Part shown: positions 27,128 through 36,904 of the stretch, in pieces | How positions within the stretch are numbered: position 1 is the first letter of the stretch | Layout: each line of letters starts with the position of its first letter | NCBI RefSeq assembly: GCF_050268245.1 | Contig: NZ_JBNNGK010000001.1 | Span: 372,001 to 436,000, forward strand | Origin: JBNNGK01 sp050268245 | Lineage (GTDB): Bacteria; Pseudomonadota; Gammaproteobacteria; Enterobacterales; Enterobacteriaceae | Reading direction: 5' to 3' | Length of the DNA: 64,000 nt | Made by a program: the position numbers and the translations under genes | Notes under the pieces: model-generated | Database searches by the model: none | The model's input: the letters and a program-made list of their open reading frames with translations, nothing else | Told to the model about the DNA's origin: nothing

Positions 27128-27242
27128 GTTTTAGCTCCATTATTCTGTGATTGGGTACTTCAAGCTCATGCGCCGACCACCGCCAACAACGACGGCAACG
27201 TTAACGCCTGCAAACCGAGCGCTCAAATGTAACAGGATATGA

Positions 27243-28523
27243 TCATACTATAAAGTTAATCAGATCCTGTTCTTGTTTACAAAGACGACGCCACTCGACA
27301 ATCGGCATACGAACCAGCATGCCGATACTGCCGTCCTCTTCATTCCACTCTTTTTCTATGGCCTGAAGTTGGTAAAAACGGCTACGAAGACGGCCTGCCT
27401 CTGGCGGTAAACGCAGTTCATGTTGCGCAATCTCCCCCGATAAGCGTTCCGTCAACGCCTGAAACAACAACGGAATACCGTCTCCGCTAGCGGCGGACAG
27501 CCACACTCGGATCGGTACGTTTTCATCGTTGCGGTCGATACGCGGGACAAAATCATCCAACATATCTATTTTGTTCATCACTAACAGCGTAGGGATCTCA
27601 TCCGAATCGATCTCTGCCAACACAGAATTCACCGCTTCAATGTTTTCATCGAGGCGAGTATCCGCCGCGTCGATCACATGTAACAACAGAGACGCCTGAC
27701 GCGTTTCCTGTAACGTGGCCTTGAAGGCTGCGACCAGGTCGTGCGGCAAGTGCCGGATAAAACCTACGGTATCCGCCAACACCGTGTCACCCACATCGGC
27801 CACGTCGATACGACGCAACGTAGGATCCAGAGTGGCAAATAGTTGATCCGCTGCATAAACATCAGCAGAAGTAATTCGGTTAAATAGCGTGGATTTGCCG
27901 GCGTTGGTATAACCCACCAACGAAACCGTCGGCACATCAGCACGGGTTCGCGCCCGTCGGCCTTGGTCACGCTGCTTTTCTACTCGCTCCAGACGGCGCA
28001 GAATCAAACTGATACGATCTCGCAACAAACGGCGGTCAGTTTCTAACTGGGTTTCCCCCGGCCCACGAAGGCCGATTCCACCTTTCTGACGCTCAAGGTG
28101 CGTCCATCCACGCACTAAACGCGTCGCAATATGACGCAACTGCGCCAACTCTACCTGCAGCTTGCCTTCATGGGTACGGGCACGTTGGGCAAAGATATCT
28201 AGAATCAACCCGGTACGATCGATCACCCGACATTCACACAGGCGCTCAAGGTTTCTCTCCTGCGCCGGAGAAAGGGCATGATCAAACAGGACAACAGATG
28301 CGCCGCTGGCTTTCACCGCATCTGCAATTTCTTCGGCCTTTCCTTCACCAACAAAGTACTTTGGGTGTGGGGCTTTGCGGCTACCAGTCACCACTTGCAA
28401 AGCATCAACACCGGCTGAAGATACCAGCGATTCAAACTCGCTGAGGTCTTCCGTGTCTTTGTCTTGTGAGAAATAGATATGAACCAGTACGGCCTGCTCA
28501 CCGGCTTCATAACGGTCAAACAA
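27243..28523 (-). CDS. hflX: HflX, ribosome-rescuing GTPase
   Basis: GTPase that splits stalled 70S ribosomes, notably after heat or antibiotic stress. The TTG at 28523, behind GAGAGG, gives MFDRYEAGEQAVLVHIYFSQ, as in E. coli. The N-terminal HflX domain includes GGIGLRGPGETQLETDRR; the G domain has GYTNAGKST (P loop), DTVGFI and MNKID. Length is 426 residues. It sits between hfq and hflK in the standard superoperon. Confidence 0.97.
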   Translation of the reverse strand: MFDRYEAGEQAVLVHIYFSQDKDTEDLSEFESLVSSAGVDALQVVTGSRKAPHPKYFVGEGKAEEIADAVKASGASVVLFDHALSPAQERNLERLCECRVIDRTGLILDIFAQRARTHEGKLQVELAQLRHIATRLVRGWTHLERQKGGIGLRGPGETQLETDRRLLRDRISLILRRLERVEKQRDQGRRARTRADVPTVSLVGYTNAGKSTLFNRITSADVYAADQLFATLDPTLRRIDVADVGDTVLADTVGFIRHLPHDLVAAFKATLQETRQASLLLHVIDAADTRLDENIEAVNSVLAEIDSDEIPTLLVMNKIDMLDDFVPRIDRNDENVPIRVWLSAASGDGIPLLFQALTERLSGEIAQHELRLPPEAGRLRSRFYQLQAIEKEWNEEDGSIGMLVRMPIVEWRRLCKQEQDLINFIV

Positions 28524-28621
28524 GCGTGCAACCTCTCAAACGGACATCTACCGCGAGTTTGGGGAACATAAGCAACACATGGCTGCTCATGTTCCCCGTC
28601 ATGGCTGTCTTGCGACGCGCT

Positions 28622-28930
28622 TTATTCAGCGTCATCGCTTTCCTGCTGCGGTTGTTGCGGCGCAGATGGATTATTACCATGGTGATAATTGTTGGTGCCG
28701 GCGCTCGGATTGTTACTATGGTGCGAAACCGGGCGAGACGGGACAACGGTAGAGATAGCGTGCTTATAAACCATTTGGCTCACTGTGTTTTTCAACAGGA
28801 TGACAAACTGATCAAAAGACTCAATCTGGCCTTGCAGCTTAATACCATTCACCAAATAAATAGAAACCGGAACACGTTCACGACGCAATGCGTTCAGGAA
28901 CGGATCTTGCAAAGATTGCCCCTTAGCCAT
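28622..28930 (-). CDS. hfq: RNA chaperone Hfq
   Basis: Hexameric Sm-like protein that promotes pairing of small RNAs with mRNAs. The 102-residue protein has an invariant Sm core (MAKGQSLQDPFLNALRRERV, YLVNGIKLQGQIESFDQFV, VYKHAISTVVPSRPVSH) and a flexible C-terminal tail rich in Asn, Gln, His and Ser that differs from E. coli. An ERIC-like element lies between it and miaA upstream. Confidence 0.98.
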   Translation of the reverse strand: MAKGQSLQDPFLNALRRERVPVSIYLVNGIKLQGQIESFDQFVILLKNTVSQMVYKHAISTVVPSRPVSHHSNNPSAGTNNYHHGNNPSAPQQPQQESDDAE

Positions 28931-29047
28931 TCTATCTTTTCCTTATTTGCTTGTTGTTTGTAACTAAGAACCTGTCGGCTCTAAAATAAACGACCTAAAA
29001 AATTTGCGCGCTGAATACTCATCAATTGTACACAATCACTCGACCTA

Positions 29048-29163
29048 TGCACTATATCCTTCATCTTTCAAGCTGTAACAACCTTGGCTACGCGTATTGC
29101 CCCAGTGACTTAACGGTCTAAGCACTTAAGGATTCCTACACACCATGAAGCTACAGCTTAAGA
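29048..29163. repeat. ERIC-like intergenic repeat
   Basis: About 115 bases between miaA and hfq with imperfect inverted ends, ATCTTTCAAGCTGTA and CTACAGCTTAAGAT. The interior has CCCCAGTGACTTA and GGATTC in the order of the 127-bp ERIC element of enterobacteria (consensus from memory). It is degenerate, and one end touches the miaA 3' end. Confidence 0.7.
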
Positions 29164-30108
29164 TCAATTGGACAAAACAACCTGCATTACTGAGTCTACA
29201 GCCTCTCCCGGCTTTTCACTGTCCAGCCAATGGACCGACTCCCAACCTCGTAACCAGGTCATTTGGCGTTTGGCCAACTGACGTGTTGCGCAAATACCAC
29301 GATAAACCATCTCATCGTAACTAATCTCGCCCGATAAATATGACCACATCTGGCGATAACCGACACAGCGAATGGAAGGCAAATCCGTATGCAAATCACC
29401 CCGCGCAAACAGTGCGCGCGCTTCCGTTTCAAAACCTGCTGCCAACATTTGATGGAACCTCAGCTCAATGCGTTGATGGATCAACTCACGGCTAACAGGC
29501 GCTATCGCAAATTGGTGAACACGGTACGGCAACGATTCACCCGAAATTTTAGTCAGTTCCGTTAAAGTTTTACCCGAAATAAAAAAAACTTCCAGTGCTC
29601 TGGACAGTCTCTGCGGATCATTCGGATGAATTCTTAGTGCCGCGACCGGATCAATCGACTGTAACTGACGGTGCAATGCTTCCCAACCCTGCTCTGCAGC
29701 TTGTCGTTCTATACGCTCGCGCACCGCAGGATCCGCAGACGGCAATGGCGACAAACCGTCCAACAACGCTTTGAAATATAGCATGGTTCCGCCGACTAAC
29801 AGCGGAATGCGCCCGGCGGCAGTGATGTCAGCCATCGCTTTCAGGGCATCAGCACGAAAATCTGCCGCGGAATATGCATCGGCGGGATCGCGAATATCAA
29901 TCAGCCGATGCGGTGCCAGCGCTAACTCTTCCATGCTGGGTTTGGCCGTGCCGATATCCATACCACGATATATCAACGCTGAATCAACGCTAATTAGCTC
30001 TACGGGCAGACGTGCACGCAGCGCCATCGCCAACGCGGTCTTACCTGATGCCGTAGGCCCCATGATAAAAATTGCCGGGGGACGGTGTGTCATTTCATTT
30101 TCAGTCAT
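29164..30108 (-). CDS. miaA: tRNA dimethylallyltransferase MiaA
   Basis: Adds a dimethylallyl group to A37 of tRNAs reading UNN codons. The ATG at 30108 overlaps the end of mutL by eight bases and gives 314 residues; a second ATG at 30093 is also possible. The P-loop IFIMGPTASGKTALA, the SVDSALIYRGMDIGTAKP block and RQLAKRQMTWLRGW are intact. Transcription in E. coli includes heat-shock promoters from within mutL; I did not map these. Confidence 0.97.
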   Translation of the reverse strand: MTENEMTHRPPAIFIMGPTASGKTALAMALRARLPVELISVDSALIYRGMDIGTAKPSMEELALAPHRLIDIRDPADAYSAADFRADALKAMADITAAGRIPLLVGGTMLYFKALLDGLSPLPSADPAVRERIERQAAEQGWEALHRQLQSIDPVAALRIHPNDPQRLSRALEVFFISGKTLTELTKISGESLPYRVHQFAIAPVSRELIHQRIELRFHQMLAAGFETEARALFARGDLHTDLPSIRCVGYRQMWSYLSGEISYDEMVYRGICATRQLAKRQMTWLRGWESVHWLDSEKPGEAVDSVMQVVLSN

Positions 30109-31975
30109 GCGTAAGGGCTGCCAGTGCAGCCTGTAAATCAACAGGTTGTAAAAGGCCGTTCGGTGGCGATTTGACCAACTGTGGGCAAAGTCGTTCAACG
30201 TCGGTCAGTAATTGTATCGCCTGTGAAGTATTCCACTGTTCGTATTCACTACCTAAATGGCGAGCGACCCAGGTCGCAAGCATCGCAGGCGATATCTCTT
30301 GTTGTTCGGCCAAGTAGCCTAGCAACTCCGGTATCAATTTTTGTAAATTTTGTTGGCGTAATGGTAAAGGCACTGCACGCAATGTCACACGCCCGTGATC
30401 AACGTGCAGGTCCAGACCCATTTTCACTAGAGTTGCATGATGTTTGGTACAAGCCGCGATTTCATTTTTTTCCAGTGACAGCTTAATGGGAATCAACAAA
30501 GGCTGAGGTCGTAAGCCCTCTTCCGGCGGGGTCAACTGTGCTTGGCGTAGCCAACGTTCAGCCACCGGCAAATTAAGCAATGCCAGTTGTTGGCGCTGCT
30601 CTATTAACGCGTAGCACGGCGGATAGATCATCAACACCCGGCCAAAACTGTGTTGACCACCGGCTAACGGCATGGTCTGACTCGCATTCGCCGCGGGAAA
30701 CAGCGGCGCTTTTGCCCCATCACTCGGCGCCGTCACCGGCTCTACCGCGGCCTGCATCAAACGGCCATACAGTTCCCCTTCACGCTTCTGATAGCCAGAA
30801 GCACCGTGATATTGCGCTACGCGCTCGCGTACCGCAGGTACCGCTGACGGGGCGGATTCACGCCGCGGCGCAGGCTGCGAAAAGTGGTTCCCTCCCGCAG
30901 CTACGCGATTTTCCGGTTGCCATGCCGGTATCCCGTCTTGCGTATCCGTATCTTCCTCCTGCAGCAACGGTACGTTACCCGCCTGCTGCAACACCGTGGT
31001 TATCGCTTGGTAAATGAAATCATGCACCAACCGCGCCTGATGAAAACGCACTTCATGCTTGGCCGGATGAACATTGACATCCACTTGATGCGGATCCACC
31101 TCCAGATAAAGCACGTAGGCCGGTTGCTGATCTTCTTTCAATTGATCCTGATAAGCTTGGCGGATCGCATGGTTAATTAACCGATCGCGCATCATGCGGC
31201 TGTTGACGTAGCAGTATTGCATCTCACCCAATTGGCGAGCGCCGTCAGGATCGGCCACCCAACCACGAATGGTCAGATCGCCATGCTGCCAAGAAATCGC
31301 CAACGCTCGCTGCAAGAAAGCCGGGCCACAAATGCTGCCAAGCCGGCGCTCATGCTGGCTTTCTTCTTTTGCCGCCCGGTACTGGCGCATTAACTTGCCA
31401 TTATGGCTTAGGTTAATAGCAACATCGAATCGCGCCAGCGCAATGCGCCGCACCACTTCATCGATATGACCGAACTCGGTTTTTTCAGTGCGCATGAACT
31501 TACGCCGCGCCGGTGTGTTGTAGAACAAATCAAGGACTTCAACCGTACTGCCCACCGGATGCGCCGCCGGTTTGACCGTCACCGCCTGATCGCGCCCTTC
31601 CGCATAAGCCTGCCAAGCTTCCTGCTGCGCTTGCGTACGCGACGTCAGCGTCAATCTCGACACCGAACTGATACTCGCCAATGCTTCGCCACGGAACCCT
31701 AAGCTCATGATCGCTTCCAGATCGTCAAGCGTACTGATTTTACTGGTCGCGTGCCGTGCCAGCGCCATCGCCAAATCAGCCTTGCCGATGCCACAGCCGT
31801 TATCTCGAATACGGATCAGTTTTGCGCCACCACGCTCAATATCAATGTCAATCCGTGTCGCCCCTGCATCTAGGCTATTCTCCACCAATTCTTTCACTAC
31901 CGAGGCGGGGCGTTCGACCACTTCCCCGGCGGCAATCTGATTGGCAAGCTGGGGTGGTAACACTTGGATTGGCAT
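30101..31975 (-). CDS. mutL: DNA mismatch-repair protein MutL
   Basis: ATPase that couples MutS mismatch recognition to MutH nicking. The GHKL ATPase motifs are present: ENSLDAGATRI, RDNGCGI, LGFRGEALASI, VGSTVEVLDLFYNTPARRKF. A variable linker lies at about residues 335-430, and the C-terminal dimerisation domain follows. At 624 residues it is slightly longer than in E. coli. It overlaps the start of miaA and follows amiB by about 20 bases. Confidence 0.97.
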   Translation of the reverse strand: MPIQVLPPQLANQIAAGEVVERPASVVKELVENSLDAGATRIDIDIERGGAKLIRIRDNGCGIGKADLAMALARHATSKISTLDDLEAIMSLGFRGEALASISSVSRLTLTSRTQAQQEAWQAYAEGRDQAVTVKPAAHPVGSTVEVLDLFYNTPARRKFMRTEKTEFGHIDEVVRRIALARFDVAINLSHNGKLMRQYRAAKEESQHERRLGSICGPAFLQRALAISWQHGDLTIRGWVADPDGARQLGEMQYCYVNSRMMRDRLINHAIRQAYQDQLKEDQQPAYVLYLEVDPHQVDVNVHPAKHEVRFHQARLVHDFIYQAITTVLQQAGNVPLLQEEDTDTQDGIPAWQPENRVAAGGNHFSQPAPRRESAPSAVPAVRERVAQYHGASGYQKREGELYGRLMQAAVEPVTAPSDGAKAPLFPAANASQTMPLAGGQHSFGRVLMIYPPCYALIEQRQQLALLNLPVAERWLRQAQLTPPEEGLRPQPLLIPIKLSLEKNEIAACTKHHATLVKMGLDLHVDHGRVTLRAVPLPLRQQNLQKLIPELLGYLAEQQEISPAMLATWVARHLGSEYEQWNTSQAIQLLTDVERLCPQLVKSPPNGLLQPVDLQAALAALTHD

Positions 31976-31996
31976 GTTGACTCCTTGAAAATCGCG

Positions 31997-33763
31997 TTAC
32001 GCCCGCGGAATGATCAATGACCGATCCAGCGGTGCAACATCCGACCTCAGCTTATTGGCGCTTTTCAGCGCACTGACGCTCACGCCATAATGTGAAGCAA
32101 TGGATGATAGCGTATCACCGCGCACCACTTTATGTCTGGAGGTATTTTGGCTGGCGGCTTTCAGCGCCGAGTGCCCCGCAGGCACTTGCAAACGCTGACC
32201 AACCCAAACGCCATCCTTCTTCAATTTGTTTAGCTCACGCAATGCCGCCATGCTGATCCCATAATGATTGGCGATACCTGAGAGCGTTTCCGCCTGCTTC
32301 ACCACATGGATTTGCGTATTCCCACGGAACACAGCGTGGGTCGCGGCTCGAGCTACGGGTTTTACGTCTGTCGCCGAGGAGTTAACCGCCGCTGCGACGT
32401 CCAGCGGGCGGTTTTCCATCTTTGGGTCGGCTTGTAGCGGATGCGCCAGGAAATAGTTACGCAGACCACGATGGATCGCTTTGGCTATTTTCTCCTGATA
32501 CGCGCTACTGCCTAGCAGCCGCTCCTCCGAAGGATTACTGATAAAGCCGGTTTCCACCAGCAAAGAAGGAATGTCGGGTGAACGCAATACACCAAGACTG
32601 GCCGGTTGCGGACGGCGCTTATGCAACACGCCAATAGTTTGCATCTCGCCCAAAACTTTAACCGCGACGTCATAGCCAACACGCTGTGAATGCCCAAACT
32701 GTAAATCTAACACCGCTTGGCTCAGATAAGGATCGGCATGGCTGTTAGCCAGCAAATCTCCCGCGCCGCCAAGCAACTCCGACTGCTTCTCATGTTGCTC
32801 TAGCCAGTTAGCCATCTCACTGTTGGCTCGGCGGTTGTTAAGCACCCAAACAGAAGCACCGGTAGCGCTGCGGTTAGGTGCAGAATCTGCATGGATAGAA
32901 ACCAATACGTTGGCCCCTTGCTTACGTGCAACTTCCGAGCGCCCCATCACCGATATAAAATAGTCGCCGTTACGCGTTAATACCGGTTTAAACATTGGAT
33001 CGTCGTTCAATAACGTCTGTAAACGCCGAGCAACGGCAATAGTGACATTCTTCTCACGTAGCCCATTTGAGCCAATGGCCCCCGGATCCTGACCGCCGTG
33101 ACCCGCATCAATCGCCACTACCACACGATTCCCCGACCCCGCAGTCACGCGACTGCTACGTGGGGTATCCGCCGTGGCCGTACCGGAAACTACCGTTGGC
33201 TTGTTCTTAAACGGATTAGAAGCCGATGAACTCGTCGGCTTATGGCGAACCGGCTCTGACGGTTTTTCAGCAACCGTTGGCTGACTCACCGCCGGTTTGC
33301 TGACGACGGGTTTATTGGTTACCGGGGCTGTACGCACGGTGGTGTTGGCACTGCCTTCTGCCGCGAGGGTAAATACCACGGTATACACATTGCCATTTTT
33401 CTGCGTTATCGCTCGGGTTTTCGCGCGCTGGGTCAGTTCAAAAACCAGTCGTACGCTTTGCGCATCTTTCGGCGTACTGGTGCGAATGCGCTTGACCAAA
33501 TTTTTTCCGCTAAAGTTCAATGGTAAACCATTAACTTTACTACTTTGGTTCACATCCAACACCACACGTTCCGGTGAATGTAATGGGAAAAAGGCATAAG
33601 CTGGTGGACCATTGAAGCTAACGGAAACGGTAGCCTCGCGTTGCGCATTAGTCACTTTGATATCAGATAGCGAAGAGCTTGCCGCCAGCGCGTAAGTTGC
33701 ACCACACAGCCCTAGCGCTGCCACCAGAGTAACCATCAGGATTCTTTTTAAACCATACATCAT
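31997..33763 (-). CDS. amiB: N-acetylmuramoyl-L-alanine amidase AmiB with two LysM domains
   Basis: Periplasmic amidase that cleaves septal peptidoglycan during cell separation, normally activated by EnvC. Starting at the ATG at 33763, it has a 27-residue signal peptide ending ATYALA, an AMIN domain, a variable Pro/Ser/Thr linker, the zinc amidase domain (DAGHGGQDPGAIG, VSIHADSAPNRS, ETGFISNPSEE), then two LysM domains at about residues 486-529 and 544-588. E. coli AmiB, as I recall it, is about 445 residues without LysM; the repeats probably add direct glycan binding. Confidence 0.95.
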   Translation of the reverse strand: MMYGLKRILMVTLVAALGLCGATYALAASSSLSDIKVTNAQREATVSVSFNGPPAYAFFPLHSPERVVLDVNQSSKVNGLPLNFSGKNLVKRIRTSTPKDAQSVRLVFELTQRAKTRAITQKNGNVYTVVFTLAAEGSANTTVRTAPVTNKPVVSKPAVSQPTVAEKPSEPVRHKPTSSSASNPFKNKPTVVSGTATADTPRSSRVTAGSGNRVVVAIDAGHGGQDPGAIGSNGLREKNVTIAVARRLQTLLNDDPMFKPVLTRNGDYFISVMGRSEVARKQGANVLVSIHADSAPNRSATGASVWVLNNRRANSEMANWLEQHEKQSELLGGAGDLLANSHADPYLSQAVLDLQFGHSQRVGYDVAVKVLGEMQTIGVLHKRRPQPASLGVLRSPDIPSLLVETGFISNPSEERLLGSSAYQEKIAKAIHRGLRNYFLAHPLQADPKMENRPLDVAAAVNSSATDVKPVARAATHAVFRGNTQIHVVKQAETLSGIANHYGISMAALRELNKLKKDGVWVGQRLQVPAGHSALKAASQNTSRHKVVRGDTLSSIASHYGVSVSALKSANKLRSDVAPLDRSLIIPRA

Positions 33764-33770
33764 GTTGGCG

Positions 33771-34241
33771 TCATCCCTGTTGCTCGTGGATTCGGTCGAT
33801 GAGTTGGTGGCCATAGGTAGAAAGCGGCTCGAAGCACGCCTCCCGCCCCTGATCGTGATAGCTCAAGTGCAATGCCAAATCCGGCTCCGGCAATATACCG
33901 GTGCCCTGCTGCGGCCATTCCACCAAGCAGATGGCATCCTGGGCGAAATAATCGCGGATGCCCATAAATTCAAGCTCTTCTGGATCGGCTAATCGATACA
34001 AATCAAAGTGGTACACCGCCAACGGCTGTAGCGCATAGGGTTCAACCAGCGTGTAAGTCGGGCTTTTAACATTGCCCTGGTGGCCTAATGCCTGCAAGAA
34101 ACCGCGGCTGAACGTGGTCTTTCCAGCGCCCAATTCACCGTAAAGATAAATAACAGTGGCGCGATCGCATGACTTCGCCAACACGGCCCCCAATGCAACA
34201 GTCGCTGCCTCATCCGGCAGAGGTAGTACGAGTTTATTCAT
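33771..34241 (-). CDS. tsaE: tRNA threonylcarbamoyladenosine ATPase TsaE
   Basis: P-loop ATPase that works with TsaB and TsaD in making the t6A37 modification of tRNAs decoding ANN codons. The ATG at 34241 gives 156 residues, MNKLVLPLPDEAATV; longer readings would be out of family. The Walker A motif GELGAGKTT is at about residues 35-43, with SPTYTLVEPY and FDLYRL following. It sits seven bases upstream of the amiB start and just after nnr. Confidence 0.96.
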   Translation of the reverse strand: MNKLVLPLPDEAATVALGAVLAKSCDRATVIYLYGELGAGKTTFSRGFLQALGHQGNVKSPTYTLVEPYALQPLAVYHFDLYRLADPEELEFMGIRDYFAQDAICLVEWPQQGTGILPEPDLALHLSYHDQGREACFEPLSTYGHQLIDRIHEQQG

Positions 34242-34254
34242 TCGATAATATCTA

Positions 34255-35766
34255 TTATGCCAACTGAGGATTAACGTAATGAGGAATGACAGGCAACAAA
34301 TCGGTCGCCAGCAGCCCTCTTGTACCTTGTTCTTCTGCCACGCTGTCAGCGGCGGCACCATGCACCACACATCCGGCACAGGCTGCATCATACAGCGAGA
34401 GCTTTTGCGCCAGCAAACCACCGATGATACCTGAAAGAACATCACCCATGCCGCCAGACGCCATACCTGCGTTGCCAACATCGGCAATCGCCATCTTATG
34501 GTGCTCGGCAGCAATCAATGTGCCAGCCCCTTTCAACACCGCGACACCGCCGTACTTATTGACCAACCGCCGTACGGCAAGTAAGCGATCGCTTTCAATT
34601 TCGGCACTCTGACAGCCTAATAGCCGCGCCGCTTCACCGGGATGCGGTGTTATCACGCGATTCTGACGCTTCTCAGGATTTATTGCCAGCAGGTTAAGCG
34701 CATCAGCATCCCATAATGCCGGTTTATCACTGGCTTGCAGAACTTTCAGCGCATTCTTACCCCACTCGCCTTGGCCTAAACCCGGGCCAAGCACCACCAC
34801 ATCCGCCCATTGCTCAGCTTGCCGCAAATGATCATCCGTCAAACACTGCACCATAAGCTCCGGTCGTGCTGCCAGCAAAGGGGCAATGTTTTGATTGTGA
34901 GTGAGTACTCGCACCAATCCTGCACCGCTACGTAATGCGGCTTCTGCAGCCATGCGTATCGCACCCCCAAACCCGCTATCCCCGCCAACCAACAACAAAC
35001 GCCCGTGTTCGCCTTTGTGCGAGCAGGGGCGGCGCGGTTTGAGCCAAGTGGACAGGTCGCTGGCGGTAAGGCGATGAAACTGTGCGGATTGCTGCCTCAG
35101 CCAGTCTGTTAATCCTAGCGTAGTCTGATGAAGTTGCCCGACCCAATCCCGCGCTTGGCCGGTCAGTAACCCCGGTTTCAAGGCGATAAAAGCCAAGGTA
35201 TGGCTCGCGCGAATCACGGCACCGGGGGCCGCACCGTTTTCCGCCAACAAGCCGGAAGGTATATCCAACGCAACAATCGGCACACCAGTGCGATTGGCTT
35301 CCTCAATCAATGCATCGACCGGCGCGCGTGGTGCAAAGCGTAATCCGGTGCCTACTAGCCCATCGATAATCAAATCAATATCCGTTGGCCAACAACAATC
35401 GGCAGAGTGAAGTTCACCTCCGTCGTCAAGCCAAGCCTGGCGCGCAGCTTCCGCTTCGACTGGCAATGAGCGGCTGCCGTCACAGCCTATCACCGTAACC
35501 CTAATGCCCGCTGCCGCGGCAAGACGCGCCACGACATAACCGTCACCGCCGTTATTGCCGTGGCCGCACAACACCAACCAATGTCTACTGGCCGGATACG
35601 CATCACGCGCCAACCGATAAGCCTCGCCTCCAGCACGCCGCATTAAATCGTAAAGCGTAATGCCAAGCGAAGCCGCGGCTAGCGGTTCGGCTTGCCTGAT
35701 CCAGTCCGCAGACCAAACAGAGTGTGATAAACTAGAGCAGTATTCCTTTTCATTATGGCCCGTCAT
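34255..35766 (-). CDS. nnr: Bifunctional NAD(P)H-hydrate repair enzyme Nnr
   Basis: Fusion protein that repairs NAD(P)HX: an N-terminal epimerase (about residues 1-220, GHGNNGGDGYVVARL, DGLVGTGL) and a C-terminal ADP-dependent dehydratase (KGEHGRLLLVGGDSGFGGA, TPHPGEAARLLG, NAGMASGGMGDVLSG). The ATG at 35766 gives 503 residues and MTGHNEKEY. Its start codon overlaps that of divergent queG in the palindrome TCATGA. It is followed closely by tsaE. Confidence 0.96.
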   Translation of the reverse strand: MTGHNEKEYCSSLSHSVWSADWIRQAEPLAAASLGITLYDLMRRAGGEAYRLARDAYPASRHWLVLCGHGNNGGDGYVVARLAAAAGIRVTVIGCDGSRSLPVEAEAARQAWLDDGGELHSADCCWPTDIDLIIDGLVGTGLRFAPRAPVDALIEEANRTGVPIVALDIPSGLLAENGAAPGAVIRASHTLAFIALKPGLLTGQARDWVGQLHQTTLGLTDWLRQQSAQFHRLTASDLSTWLKPRRPCSHKGEHGRLLLVGGDSGFGGAIRMAAEAALRSGAGLVRVLTHNQNIAPLLAARPELMVQCLTDDHLRQAEQWADVVVLGPGLGQGEWGKNALKVLQASDKPALWDADALNLLAINPEKRQNRVITPHPGEAARLLGCQSAEIESDRLLAVRRLVNKYGGVAVLKGAGTLIAAEHHKMAIADVGNAGMASGGMGDVLSGIIGGLLAQKLSLYDAACAGCVVHGAAADSVAEEQGTRGLLATDLLPVIPHYVNPQLA

Positions 35767-36904
35767 GACACACCCCCTCGATCTCAATCAACTCGCCCAA
35801 CATATCAAGCAATGGGGGCAATCGCTAGGATTCCAGCAGGTCGGTATCTGCGATACCGATTTGAGTGCAGAAGAACCCAAATTACAAGCATGGCTGGATA
35901 AACAATATCACGGTGAAATGGAATGGATGGCGCGCCACGGCATGCTGCGCGCGCGGCCGCATGAATTATTACAAGGCACATTGCGCGTTATCAGCGTACG
36001 GATGAACTATCTGCCCGCCAAAGCCGCGTTTGCCAGTACCTTAAATAACCCAGCGTTGGGCTATGTCAGCCGCTACGCCTTAGGACGCGACTACCATAAA
36101 CTCTTGCGTCAACGGTTAAAAAAACTGGGTGAACAAATTCAAGCCTATTGCGGAGAACTGAATTTTAGGCCTTTTGTCGACTCTGCCCCCATTATGGAGC
36201 GCGCATTAGCCTCGAAAGCTGGTATTGGCTGGGTTGGCAAGCACTCACTTATCCTCAATCGCGAAGCGGGCTCATGGTTCTTTCTTGGCGAATTACTGAT
36301 TGATTTGCCATTGCCAGTGGATCAACCACAAGAGGAACAATGTGGCCGCTGCGTCGCCTGCATTACCACTTGCCCAACAGGCGCAATAGTTGCTCCCTAT
36401 ATCGTTGATGCGCGGCGCTGCATCTCGTATCTGACCATTGAGTTGGAAGGGGCGATTCCAGAGGAATTTCGCCCGCTGCTGGGCAATCGAATTTATGGTT
36501 GCGACGATTGCCAATTAATCTGTCCATGGAATCGTTTCTCGCAGCTGACCGATGAGGATGACTTCAGCCCGCGTGCGGCATTACACGCGCCACAACTGAT
36601 TGAGCTGTTTGGCTGGAGCGAAGAGAAGTTCTTGCGTATTACCGAAGGCTCAGCCATTAGGCGCATCGGGCACTTACGCTGGTTACGCAATATCGCCGTG
36701 GCATTAGGCAATGCGCCCTATCAAGATCTGGTCGTCATGGCGTTACGTTCACGGCTCGGGGAACATGCGTTAGTGGATGAACATATTGAATGGGCATTAC
36801 AACAACAGCTGGCTCGACGTGCCGATCAAGGGATTGAAGTTCAAAGTAACCAGCACAAACGCTTGGTTCGCGCCGTAGAAAAAGGATTACCGAGGGATGC
36901 ATAA
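35765..36904 (+). CDS. queG: Epoxyqueuosine reductase QueG
   Basis: Reduces epoxyqueuosine to queuosine in tRNA, the last step of queuosine synthesis, using a cobalamin cofactor and two [4Fe-4S] clusters. The ATG at 35765 gives 379 residues and MTHPLDLNQLAQHIKQWG, matching E. coli in length. The cluster motifs CGRCVACITTCPTGAI and CDDCQLICPWN are complete, and a HEAT-like C-terminus ends KGLPRDA. The start is on the opposite strand to nnr, sharing two bases. Confidence 0.97.
   Translation: MTHPLDLNQLAQHIKQWGQSLGFQQVGICDTDLSAEEPKLQAWLDKQYHGEMEWMARHGMLRARPHELLQGTLRVISVRMNYLPAKAAFASTLNNPALGYVSRYALGRDYHKLLRQRLKKLGEQIQAYCGELNFRPFVDSAPIMERALASKAGIGWVGKHSLILNREAGSWFFLGELLIDLPLPVDQPQEEQCGRCVACITTCPTGAIVAPYIVDARRCISYLTIELEGAIPEEFRPLLGNRIYGCDDCQLICPWNRFSQLTDEDDFSPRAALHAPQLIELFGWSEEKFLRITEGSAIRRIGHLRWLRNIAVALGNAPYQDLVVMALRSRLGEHALVDEHIEWALQQQLARRADQGIEVQSNQHKRLVRAVEKGLPRDA

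Noticed and set aside
28466..28963. A 165-codon open frame opposite hfq and hflX
   Set aside because: It is a shadow of two confidently identified genes.
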